From NCBI RefSeq assembly GCF_001949145.1, contig NW_019091427.1:675729-739728 (forward strand): a stretch of 64,000 bases of DNA, read 5' to 3'. Below, piece by piece: positions 15,301 to 25,000 of this stretch (within the stretch, counting starts at the first letter, position 1; each line of letters begins with the position of its first letter). A model generated the notes under the pieces. The model searched no databases, had not been told where the DNA came from, and saw only the letters and a program-made list of their open reading frames with translations. This stretch comes from Acanthaster planci. Its lineage: Eukaryota; Echinodermata; Asteroidea; Valvatida; Acanthasteridae. The position numbers and the translations under genes were made by a program.

Positions 15301-18300
15301 TAAAACTGTCTGTGTATACATTTTGTTTTATACAGAAAGTTGATGTTTTTTGTTGCTGAAAGTTCAATTCAACTTTGTTGACTGTTCACTACAAGCATTT
15401 GAGCAATGGAAAGTTTTCGCAATTCTTGATGTAAAAGTTAAGCTTTATTTTTCAAAGAAAACAAAACAGTGTTGCCACATCTTGAATTCTCAGCTCATAC
15501 ATACATGTACATGTACATGTACCGGGTACATGTACGCAGTACTCTATGCCACTGAATTTGTTAAAATACATGTAAGTTACATGTAAGTTGAGATCCAGCT
15601 ATGCTACGTATGCTATGAAATTCCTTCAGTTTTTGAGACGTCATCCTTTCCCACATTGTTACACAGAGAGCACTTTTTCTAGTACACACAGCCCCCTCCT
15701 CCAGAGATTACAAACTAAAAAGGAAAAATGATCATTTCTATGCTGTTTACCATCATCATAATCAATAAATATTTTTGCACTGGCCCCCATCACTTCCCCA
15801 AGTACACGTACATGTATATACAGTACATGTACTGTACAGGGTGTACATGTACAGTGTATGTGTCTGAAATACATGTAAGTGTGAAAATAATGAAAAACTG
15901 AACACTTCTTATTTTTTTCTTAACTTATTTCATGATGCGTTACTTATTAACATTACATTGGTTACCCTGTGCATTACATGTACATGTCGGGTTGCAACAT
16001 GAAATTTGGTCTCCCAAGAAATTTGGTTCTTCCCTTCATACTCACGGCCCTATTAAGTTAATTCCACACAAACGTTGGATTGGGTTGACAGGGTTGTGCT
16101 GTAAACAGTCTTATAGCCAACCATACTTTAGTGCAGGGACAATTACCGGTAAGTTATGGCAAACGGAGGGCGCAAAGTGACCGGAGTTTCACGCATCACA
16201 GCTGGGGGTTCAGGGGCCCCGCTTAAGGGGACTCTAGAACACTTTTTCAGTGAGTTTTTCTTTCCAAATTGATTAAGAGGTCAAATTTGATTAATTCTTC
16301 CAGGTAAAAATTATGAAATTTTCAAAGTGACTGATGTTTTTTCTGGGATTTTAAGGATTTTTGTGCCGGTCGTTGTACTGTTTCATCAAACTTACTGCCA
16401 GATGGTAGAATGCTGAAGTCAGGAAGTGGAGATCCCCAACCGGCATGGCTACATCACACTGGCTGTAACATACCGGTACATGTACCTCATTGAAATTTGT
16501 AATTCATTTAAACAAACAGATTTATTTTTTTTTCAAAAATGAAAGCGGACATGATCGGCTTTATCATACCATCACATCTGTACCATTATCTTTTAGTTCC
16601 ACTTTCATTTTTGGCAAACCAGATAATGAGGTTGGTGAGGAATTCTGCATTTCCACTTCTGCACGGAGTTGCTGATTATTAGTTACGGTACCATTGTTCC
16701 ATGCATAAAGTCGTGAGCAGCATGAATGGATGACTTGGTACATTATTGAATTCCAATTTCACACTACCCTTTCACCACAACATCGTGACAAAGAACAGAA
16801 CACTTGGTCCCAATGTGACTTACTTTCAGGTTTGTTATGCTTGTCTTCTTTCCCTCTGTAGAGATAATGCAGGTTGAGCCCAAGTTGATTTCTCTGTGAA
16901 CACAAACACAAACTTTTGATCAAACCTTCCAAACTACCGTATTCCGTGCCGGTGGTTAAGTTACATGTATACAATTAATAAAAAACAATTCTGAACAGTG
17001 CCTATGAGTCTCAGTGATGCCAACATCTTTCCACCGATTTCCTTTTTTTTTCACTAGCAGTGACGTTTTAAATGTTAGCCCATCCTCCTCCTCAAACTAT
17101 AAATAATTCTCTAGCCCCTTACATGTACTTGCCCCACCCCTAAACAGAACAGCACCAGCAGATGCAGAGACTGGTGTTGCCACTCTCTGTGAATACAAGT
17201 TCCAGACTGATCACCGATGCACATGTATACTAAAGGCATGCAGTACCATGCACGACATGCCTTGAAGGTGGCAATCCTTATATTATCCTTTACTTGTTTG
17301 CTTCACTCATTTTTGAAATATCTACAGCCTCTCGATAAAGATCAAAATTTACAGCATGATCAGTCTTGACTCTCGGTTTTGTTTATACACTGCCACAGTT
17401 TTTACTGTTTACTGTTTTGGACATGCTTTTGTAGAGAAGACTGAGAGGATCAGAGAAAAGGCTTGATTCTTGCCCTGTTTTTACAGGCATGTTCTGTGAT
17501 GTTGCATACCCCTAGACATAGAATTTTTAATTGGAGAGTGGATGGCGAGGGTGGGGAGGGGAGAAATGTTGCAAATACTGTGAAAGAGTTGATGTACATG
17601 TAGGCTACCCCTAGAACAATGGAGTACGGTATACCACAGTTCTAGGGGTTATTTGTAAGCATCATTTTTAGAGGGGTAAAACAAAAACCAGGACGGCATG
17701 TACATGTAGACCTATCAGTGTACATGTAGACCCATCAGTGTACATGTAGACCCATCAGTGTACATGTAGACCTATCAGTGTACATGTAGACCTATCAGTG
17801 TACATGTAGGCCCATCAGTGTACATGTAGACCTATCAGTGTACATGTAGACCTATCAGTGTACATGTAGACCTATCAGTGTACATGTAGGCCTACACCAC
17901 GTTGGGTACAATTGGTAGACATTTGCAGGATTGCTCAATCTTTGCATGATCAGTGGATCTTATTCCACAATTTGTGGGCAATTTGGCTATCACCAAAATT
18001 TCCTTTTCTTTCCTTTCTAATTCGCCAAGTTCACAGCTGTAGAAGACTGGTTTAAAGAGGGGCGTAGGCCTACATGTAAACACTGAGCAGGGCAATCAGG
18101 GAACCATGCAGATCTGCCAATTGTGCTAAACAAGTACATATATACAAACATGTAGGGATCTACATTACATACATATCAATAATATAAACAGAGCAAAATC
18201 TGAAAGAATCCTATACGAATGCTGCTTGTGCATAAACATCAAACACATGATAAACTCTATGAGACTGGTACTAAAAGTGGTAGAGCCTTGGCCTCAGTGT

Positions 18301-18606
18301 GTTCTGAATGCTGGCCCTACCTCCTTATTTTCAAGTGCTAAACATGCTAAATTTGACTTTTTACAACGTATATAACCGGTATTTCATTTTAATGATAGAT
18401 AACTGCAGGGAAACCTTAGTGGCGTCCATATAAGGAATTGTTAATCTTTCAGCAAGATTTTCAATATTGTTATTGGGAGCTTAGGCCTACATGTATGAAT
18501 ATGATTTATGTACAGTGTACATGTAAGGCCTACCGGTACAATGCCTAGCCCTACTGTACCTTTGATTGATCGGCCGCACGCGAACTGCAACTTTCACCGA
18601 AGCCAT
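341..18606 (-). CDS. KIF16B: KIF16B-like kinesin-3 motor, N-terminal part (six exons; gene continues off the left edge)
   Basis: Plus-end-directed microtubule motor of the kinesin-3 family; KIF16B moves early endosomes, binding them through a C-terminal PX domain that is not in this window. Six exons join in phase (18606-18560, 16893-16824, 10875-10753, 7245-7129, 5328-5296, 399-341) to give 449 coding bases, about 149 residues of the motor head. Visible landmarks in order: start [12 protein letters not shown], strand [10 protein letters not shown]-loop [13 protein letters not shown], then GLIPRICE and GLFSRI. The linker between exons 1 and 3 (REINLG...KKTSITNLK) and the [14 protein letters not shown] junction fit KIF16B better than KIF1 or KIF13, as recalled. 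Introns reach 5.9 kb. The rest of the head, the coiled coil and the PX domain would lie beyond position 1. No frameshift or stop is seen in the exons. Confidence 0.9.
2395..2602. repeat. 30-bp minisatellite, about seven copies
   Basis: Six exactly identical 30-bp units run from 2401 to 2580, followed by a diverged seventh ending about 2602 and preceded by part of a unit. Because 30 is a multiple of three and the unit lacks stops in several frames, it makes spurious repetitive ORFs on both strands (ten-residue periods such as [10 protein letters not shown]). It lies in a KIF16B intron. Confidence 0.97.
2966..3141. mobile_element. MITE-like foldback element with about 58-bp inverted ends
   Basis: The left arm starts AATACGGCTGTTTCACAATA and the right arm ends with the near-exact reverse complement (TATTGTGAAACGGCCGTATT). 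The arms continue inward through CCAAGAGTTTG and TTGGCCAATCACA. There is no internal ORF. This is the structure of a non-autonomous DNA transposon; superfamily not determined. Confidence 0.75.
3153..3178. repeat. CA microsatellite
   Basis: A short interrupted ACACAC run directly before an ACATGTACATGT tract. Confidence 0.8.
5296..5328 (-). CDS. KIF16B: KIF16B exon 5 (33 bp)
   Basis: A very small exon of 11 codons, [11 protein letters not shown], between acceptor TCTCCACAG and donor [14 protein letters not shown] follows the P-loop region in all kinesin-3 heads, so the exon is convincing despite its size. Confidence 0.88.
5329..7128. other. KIF16B: KIF16B intron 4
   Basis: 1.8 kb with scattered ACATGT tracts and no recognisable gene or RNA. 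Confidence 0.6.
7129..7245 (-). CDS. KIF16B: KIF16B exon 4 (P-loop)
   Basis: Encodes 39 residues, including the ATP-binding P-loop GQTGSGKS and [12 protein letters not shown]. Acceptor ...CTGTTCAG, donor GTAAGT. The Walker residues are intact, so the head should be an active ATPase. Confidence 0.95.
7934..8398. mobile_element. hAT-like non-autonomous element (tentative)
   Basis: Starts TAGGGCTG and ends CAGCCCTA, an inverted pair, with GAATATTCAA-type inverted words inside each end. AGGGCTG-type termini with subterminal AATATTC are typical of hAT MITEs. I could not find a clean 8-bp target duplication, so boundaries and class are tentative. Confidence 0.45.
9630..9795 (+). repeat. Dispersed repeat, copy 1 (paired with 27945-28125)
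   Basis: Shares an ordered series of blocks with 27945-28125 on the same strand: CGGTTGAAAAGAGCC, AGGAGTGT, GTTTGTGAACCAGTG, a CTGCTAGGAAAAT block, then CCCTCTTTTGGTCC and TCGGG. Transposon-derived repeat; class unknown. Confidence 0.65.
10753..10875 (-). CDS. KIF16B: KIF16B exon 3
   Basis: The acceptor TTTTGCAG ends at 10876 and the donor GTAAAG starts at 10752. It encodes 41 residues with the kinesin-3 signature [15 protein letters not shown]. Phase 0 in and out. Confidence 0.92.
11463..11560 (+). repeat. Direct repeat, left copy
   Basis: About 100 bp beginning AATGTAACAGGGAAAAAATGG and running through GTATTTAATAACATA to TTCTGGCTC. The same blocks recur in the same orientation at 12835-12935, bracketing the retroelement remnant. 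They could be remnants of terminal repeats or an older dispersed repeat. Confidence 0.7.
11775..12555 (-). mobile_element. Decayed retroelement remnant (integrase zinc-binding-like piece plus unknown ORF)
   Basis: A minus-strand ORF at 12074-11775 resembles the zinc-binding module ahead of Ty3/gypsy-type integrases: a histidine pair, then FFWPKLHNE and a following VRK segment. The paired cysteines expected after it are missing, so it cannot be functional. A second minus-strand ORF, 12555-12250, is rich in Q, M and charged residues and unrecognised; it may be a gag-like or linker portion. No reverse transcriptase is visible. The piece sits inside a KIF16B intron on the same strand as the gene. 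Confidence 0.5.
12835..12935 (+). repeat. Direct repeat, right copy
   Basis: Partner of 11463-11560, same orientation, with small indels (an extra ACATGTA inside). Confidence 0.7.
16824..16893 (-). CDS. KIF16B: KIF16B exon 2
   Basis: The acceptor ...TTCACAG ends at 16894 and the donor GTAAGT starts at 16823. The exon encodes 24 residues, including the split R, ending KKTSITNLK, which parallels the KIF16B stretch ending TTITNLK. Leaves phase 0. Confidence 0.88.
16894..18559. other. KIF16B: KIF16B intron 1
   Basis: Contains the 20-bp minisatellite at 17701-17888. Otherwise no recognisable feature. Confidence 0.6.
17701..17888. repeat. 20-bp minisatellite, nine and a half copies
   Basis: Unit TACATGTAGACCTATCAGTG, with copies varying only at a few positions (GACCTATC, GACCCATC, GGCCCATC). 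Each unit contains the ACATGT palindrome that dominates this intron region, suggesting that it arose by expansion of local sequence. Confidence 0.97.
18560..18606 (-). CDS. KIF16B: KIF16B exon 1 (start codon)
   Basis: ATG at 18606 opens [15 protein letters not shown], the first beta strand of a kinesin head. Donor GTACAG follows at 18559, leaving phase 2. The initiating ATG is chosen because the kinesin-3 head begins here in the family. Confidence 0.9.
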
Positions 18607-21600
18607 GACCAGTGATGGCAGTCAGTAGGCCTGAGAATAGTATCCGGTGACTCGATTCTTGGGAAAATCCAGAAAAAAATCAGCACTTTCTACGATGTCC
18701 TGTAGCACAAAAGCTTCACGGTATTCTATCCTGGTTCCATGTTCATTGAAACTGCTCACGGCAATATAAAACAAAGAAAATGTGCGAAAAACCGCAGAAA
18801 TCTGCACCGCATGTTTTCAGGGCCACGACCTGTTCCACAAGTACTAGGGCCTAAATTATAAACATCTTGTGTGCATGCACACATGCAATAAACAGTGTGC
18901 TAGTTATTTCGAGACTAAAGAGGGCGCTGTGTCACATGTCACTTACACGGTTGTATGTCGGTCTTCTCAGTTTGCACTACACAAATACGCGACCATAGAA
19001 AACAGTGCAAAATCAGACCGAAATGGCGCCGCCTGGTGACTCTCGGGAAGAGGTTGGCCTCCTTTTTTTTCACTGGAAATTCAAGATAATGGCCAGAAGA
19101 TCACTTTTCTTTTCAATTTTATTGAGGTTAGCCGTGAATCTTTTTTAAAATTCGCATCCCCTGAAGATACTCCCAAAGCAGTAGTAAAACTATGTGCTCA
19201 ACTCTGAATGTAGCCGCTGGCCTGCTCTATCCAAAATAGGACCGCAATTTTGAGCTTTTTGTGAAAGAAACATCCCGAACTGGAAACTATCAGTCCCAAA
19301 TTCGGGATTTATAGATATATTTCTACGATCGCTCCTGATTATGGCCTGTCTTATTGTAAAAATTCTGTGAGATCACAAAATATTAATGAGCTCGCGCGCA
19401 GAAATGCAACCATTTGGTGGAATGCACCCCTTCGCGTCGCCACAGCCCAACCTTCGCCACGTAAAACATCGGTCCGCTAACCAAACATAAGCCGAAAGTT
19501 TTACCATGCAGGCATGCACCTGTCGATAGTTTCCCCAAACCTTTCCAGGTCCTTGAATAGGATCAACACTTATAAAATAACAAATGCCCATCCCTGGGTC
19601 TCGGGCAGCCCTTCCTCTTTGCAGCGTGTCATTGGTAAAAAAATTGAAAAGTGGCTTAGCCCGCCCCGCGACCCCGGGCTTGCAAATCGTGACCATGATC
19701 CCCCATAGAAATACCCAGGGGGACTTGGAAAGGGGTAGGGAACTGACAGATGCACAAAACCTCCACTAGGCTGTAGAGATATTGGAGATCTTTGGGACAT
19801 TGCTTACGTCTTTGATCATTTATCATAAGCAAGTCCTGTGTCAAATAATTGAAATGTGGCAAATAAACTTGAATAAATCAATTCCACCAAAAATATTGGA
19901 GCCCCCGTGGGGTGCATGTAGCCAGATCCCCTGGTATTATTTCAACACAGTACTACGTCAGTCCCCTACCCGTTTATTTGTTAAAGTGATGGCTTAGACA
20001 CACGAATGAAAATTAAAAATTAAAATGTGGAATAAAAGACAACGGCAAGATTTTGCGCGACCTGATCACACAAACGAGTCACCGCTGCGAAGCTGTATCT
20101 TTGCTATAACGGTTGTTTGAGGCCTTAAAAATTGGCACAAACAGTTTGGATTGAGATTATACCTACAAAGTAATATGAAATTCAAAGCAATTTAACTTGA
20201 CTTTTGAAGAACCGAACGCAAAGACAAAACTAAACGATTTTACTTTATTCACCCTCTTTTGCGCATTATACGGTATATTTTGTATTTATTTCTTAATTAA
20301 AATTGGAAAAACATGATAAAGCTACAAGATATACATATTTATAACATTTCTGGTATCAAAGAATGACAGTACAATTTATGCAAAACGAGGGCTCACAAAA
20401 TGTGAGTATTTATATGCACGCAGGAATGCTAGCAGGGCAAGATCGACACTTGAAGGCTCTCGGAACTACACCAGAGCGACTTGGCTTCAGACTTTACTCT
20501 TTTCATGGCCGAACCCAGTGCAAATGTGTGTATTAAATTCGTCCGTCTTAACCGAAATTTGAGTCGACCGGAGTCGCTCTTTATCCTATTTGGTTCGACG
20601 CAACCCCAGAACGGGTGTATAGACGCTATGCATTGCATCCACACGAACATTCTTCAGCTTGACGCGCGCGTGCTTTTGGCAAATCAAGACACCCTACTGG
20701 TCGAAGTACCACCTATCGACGAGCTTTGCTCCATCGCAGTATTGGCTTCTAATTCTGGTTATCGATTCACACTACATATTATCTTATATGAACATCTAGG
20801 CCAACATGCATGGGGAAACAGCACAGCAAAACGCTCAATAGACCTTATGCACAGGGAAGTCATTTCAATTTGTGTTACCATGAAGCTATTATAGGTTGCA
20901 CACCTCTTTCTCATTTGTTTCATTATATGGCTTAGATTACTGAGATATAAATTTTCTTCGATGTTAAATTCTTCATTAACATAAATGACATCAATTTGTA
21001 ATTAATTCTTATTTCAGTGTTTCCACATTTATTCTCAGGTGCCAAAATATAAAAGGTCGCTTTCGATTCAACAGGACCGATTGAGGTCAGTTCTACCAAC
21101 GCTCTACCCGTTGACAAAGCTCACCGTTAGAAATAACTAAACGCGGATCCGAAACAAAGTTCTGGAGAGAGGAGAAAAATCTTTTTCGAGCAGACAAAAA
21201 AAAAGGAATTATTTGTTTTCAGTAAATAATGCAGCACAGTCAGTTCCTGAGAAATACTCATCCTAAATTATACTTTGCCTTTTTTGTCGAGTCGTGTGCG
21301 ACAGATCAGGCAATACAAAAAGAACATGATCGATGTCCCGTGCGAAATTCATCGCTGATTAGTATTTCCTGGACCCGTGGTGAGTGGAAACTAGTACTGA
21401 ACTTGTTGAGCAGGCAACGATTACACATCATAAGTTCTATGCAACCATATTCATGTCTGTAGGCTTTGCTCATTTTACAGCATTCAACCAACCCCTTGGG
21501 GCGGGCTTATATTCACTGTGTGAATTCTGAATTCACACTTAAATGCATTACTTTGATGATAAAGGATCCCAGCAGCAAAGTAAATCATTTCATGTCTCAA

Positions 21601-21729
21601 GGAATCAGTCCCAAAGATCGCTCTTAGGCCTACTTGGTACTTTATTGGCACAAAAAAATCTCTTGCCGTGGTTATATATTCAGCCTGTCGTTTAGAGGGC
21701 CGGATTTCATTTGGTGTTTTTGTGCATCT
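18607..21729. other. Region between KIF16B start and PLB1 3' end
   Basis: Should contain the KIF16B promoter and 5' UTR and the PLB1 3' UTR. A GAAATGGCGCCGCC stretch at 19019-19032 resembles a YY1-type promoter motif but no TATA box was identified. ACATGT tracts nearly stop here. A 137-codon plus-strand ORF at 20481-20894 has no recognisable family and no flanking support. Confidence 0.5.
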
Positions 21730-22047
21730 TTAAAAAACTGATTCGTGAACCGCTTGGGCACCTTCCCCTTGTATCTGCTGATAGAATCTTTTAGATCCGG
21801 TCTTTTGCCTGTATACAAGGTAAGACACGCCTCCCAGTAGAACCAAAACCGATACGACAATGAGGGCAACAACTCCCCCAGCAAGCCCGCCCTCATCGCC
21901 CGCTGGTGGTTTATTTGGCTGCTGGCCTTGATTCTGGTCTGGATTCTGCTGTTGGTCGGACTGGTCCTGGTCTTGGTCCTGATCTTCATTTCCCGGGTTT
22001 TTCCAAGAAGGCTTGCTGTTCATATTCGTGTAAAAGTAAGGAAAGTC
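21730..22047 (-). CDS. PLB1: PLB1 exon 15 (stalk, transmembrane helix, stop)
   Basis: Encodes [11 protein letters not shown], then a low-complexity D/Q/N/P-rich stalk, a transmembrane helix ([17 protein letters not shown]), a basic stop-transfer YRQKTGSKR and a short tail ending at TAA. Acceptor TTTCTTGCAG. Confidence 0.93.
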   Translation of the reverse strand, partial: DFPYFYTNMNSKPSWKNPGNEDQDQDQDQSDQQQNPDQNQGQQPNKPPAGDEGGLAGGVVALIVVSVLVLLGGVSYLVYRQKTGSKRFYQQIQGEGAQAVHESVF

Positions 22048-25000
22048 CTGCAAGAAATTGCGAGAAAAATGCCGACCTTCAGCACAGCTAACAAAATGTA
22101 TCTCAACCTTTTCCCGCTCAATGTACCTTTACATCACAGCCTTGCTAAGGGAGAGAAATGTCACGATCACATTCTGAACTGAAACTATGAAAAACTGAGA
22201 ATCGATGGCAAGTATTCTTCCTTTAAATATAGGCGTTTTGCCAGAATTGCGCAATTAAAAGACGTACATTGTATGTCTGATTATTAAAGTGCATATTTTA
22301 TATTTAAAGTGACCCGCCCAGTGTTCGTTAACCGGGGCGGTTGATGTGATATTTCGACAAAGGTTGTGAGGGTCTTCGGTACCTCCATTACATCTGTTTC
22401 GATACAGAGTTCGAGCAATCATTGTAGTGTTGTAGTTGAGCGCATTGCAAGTCCATAACAACTCTGGATCGTTACCAAGTCATAAAGTTTTCAAATGCAC
22501 CGTGACAAAAGCATTCTTTTGTCACTCTTCCACTACCCATTCTTATAACTGGTCTTATGACAGGACTTGTGACAAGTCTGGAGCACAACACTCATTTTAA
22601 GCAGATTTTCTAAACAGATGGACTTTCCAAGCTCAATACCTCTGATGGACATCGAACGTTCTCTCCAGGCGTCCAACTTCTGTCTTTGGAGCCTACTGGT
22701 TTGATCTATGTAAAGAAATGATCGATGATTAGTTTCTGGCGCAATTTATTCGTATCCAATGAGGCAGTCTTGAAAACATCGAAAACAGGCAGAACACCTG
22801 GAAAAGGATGCGTTATTAATGAGACACAATAGCTGCTATCGAAATGTGCGTGGCCGATATAGGCCGACAGTTGGATATACATATACCCACATATGTTTAC
22901 TTCTTTTATTTCGCAAACATGTTTTCTTCTGTCAAAGCCGAGCATTGGGTCCTCATCGGCAATTAATGTAGGCCTATCTTGAGTGTCTTGCAGGTGACAC
23001 GCAGGTTAACGAGTCTGTTGAAATCAATGGAGTACCGAAGTGTGACGTCACTGTGAACCAGAAAGTGCCGTGCAAACGAATGGAGTTGGTTCACGCGCTC
23101 ATGCCTTTTACACACTAATTGTGCACGTGACGTATTCACTTCGGGACTCTATAGGCACAAAAGTTTGTCTTAATTAATTGGTGACTTTCTTCCATGCTCC
23201 ATTATTCCACATGGTCCCCATAATAGCAGTGAAAGGCACAACCTTACTTATGAAAAGGAGTTATGTAGTTAGTGGGTAAAGTCCCATGACTGAACACAAC
23301 TTCACCATGTCTAGAGAATTGGACGCTATCCAATTGTTTGATTTTTAATTATATGACACGAATACCTATCGTCTTGACACGTACTGCGGCAAGGCATCAT
23401 CGGCAAACCGAATATTCCATCTTGCTGATAAATGGATATACCGGTTCACGTTGCCTCCATATGTACATGAAGTCTCCAGGGTCGAGTTCGGGCGGCCTGT
23501 TCTTGACATGGGTTTCTTGTTCTCGCGCTCGAACGGCGGGAACACGACTCAAGAACACTATTCTCGGTACAGGATCACACACCATTTCTTCGTCAGGGTT
23601 ATATAGGAACACGCGGAAAAACTCGTGAGATTTAGATTTTGAACAGTTGCAAAAATAGAGAGATGGCTTACTAAGTCGGAGACAAAAAAGTTTTGCAAAA
23701 TTAACACCAATTGTATTCCATAACACAGAAATGAATGTTCCTGCTTAAATAGAAAAGAATTCGGCCCAGTTATCCAAGCATTAACTCTCGAATAATGTAC
23801 ATGGACGACACCATGTTGCATGTTGCCTGTCACTAACTACAAGTGATAACGAATTGTACGTTCCCGGCGTTCGAGCGGCCGACCCAAGAACAACAATCAA
23901 GCTGTTCGTGAACATACGAGAACAAGCTACCCGAACTCATTCCATAGGATTTTCCTTGGTTCATATTAATGAAACAAATAGATGCTCCAACAATGTTATG
24001 AGTGATCAGTAGCTGATAAACTATCGTGCTCTTTCTTCTTCATAGTGGTAGCTGCGATGAATTTTCTTCGTCATAATTCAATGTATGAAGAATCTGTTTC
24101 CATTCGTATTTGGTTAAATGCACTGAAAATGCTCTAAAATCATCCATGCTTTTCTGTACAACTGAGGGCGCTGATGCTGTGAAGTCATCTTGGGAAGACA
24201 TGGTTCAGTATACATAGGTTTTTCTGTTAACCAAGAGAATTTACTTACTGGAATCATTTCTGAGAGAGGGATTGATGCTTGCTTTAATACTGCTATGCAT
24301 ATAAACAACATTCAATCAGTAAAAAAGAGAACATTGAGTCCAGCAAAATCTACAAATATGTAGAACGTCTGCGTACAAACCAATGTAACATGGAAGCTGT
24401 CTTCCTGGGATGACATCGCAGTTTTTCTGATTAATATGGAATAACAGTGGGTATAAAAACCAAAAGACAGTGAAATATCCCTTTGTAATCGTAAAACAAA
24501 AGTTGGAAATGAAATATCCACTGCTCGTTCAAGAAAAAAATTTAAAAGCGGGAGAATCAGTGAAGTGAAGTTGCCGCCTCATCGCAATTTTGATTTCTGT
24601 GCAGGTCTCCTATGTCAACGACCTGCATTTTGAGGCAAGCCACTGAGCTTACTCACCATGTTATTCCAGGTAGCAATAGCCTGGGCACCATGGGCCTTTT
24701 GGCTAAAGTGGAAGCAATCTGGAGCGAAGAACGAAAGGTCAGGGGTGCCGTCCTGAAGAGTAAAACCACAGCACTGGTATAACATCATGAAAAGGCGTGG
24801 GCATGGCCAGAATATTTTGGGGGGACCACTATATTTTGAGGAGATTTCTAGGTTGGGGAAGCATTCATCAGCTCAGAACGGATAAACAATTAACAGAGAG
24901 ACGGGGTACACTTTGAGCATTTTTTATCCTTTTCAAGCAAACAGTGATTTTCATCCCGTTTCATATGTCTTTAATTTGTATTCATTTCTTCCTCTTTTGT

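Larger units (their letters stand above)
10876..16823. other. KIF16B: KIF16B intron 2
   Basis: 5.9 kb, the densest part for ACATGT/GTACAT tracts (for example 11060-11130, 13565-13590, 15000-15030, 15500-15530, 15800-15860). It contains the decayed retroelement at about 11780-12555 flanked by direct repeats. No host exon recognised. Confidence 0.65.
22048..24656. other. PLB1: PLB1 introns 13-14
   Basis: Apart from exon 14, this holds the inverted-repeat element at 23479-23945. No other exon seen. Confidence 0.55.

Noticed and set aside
20481-20894. 137-codon plus-strand ORF between KIF16B and PLB1
   Set aside because: No recognisable domain, no splice or promoter support, and an overlapping antisense ORF; left as unexplained sequence.
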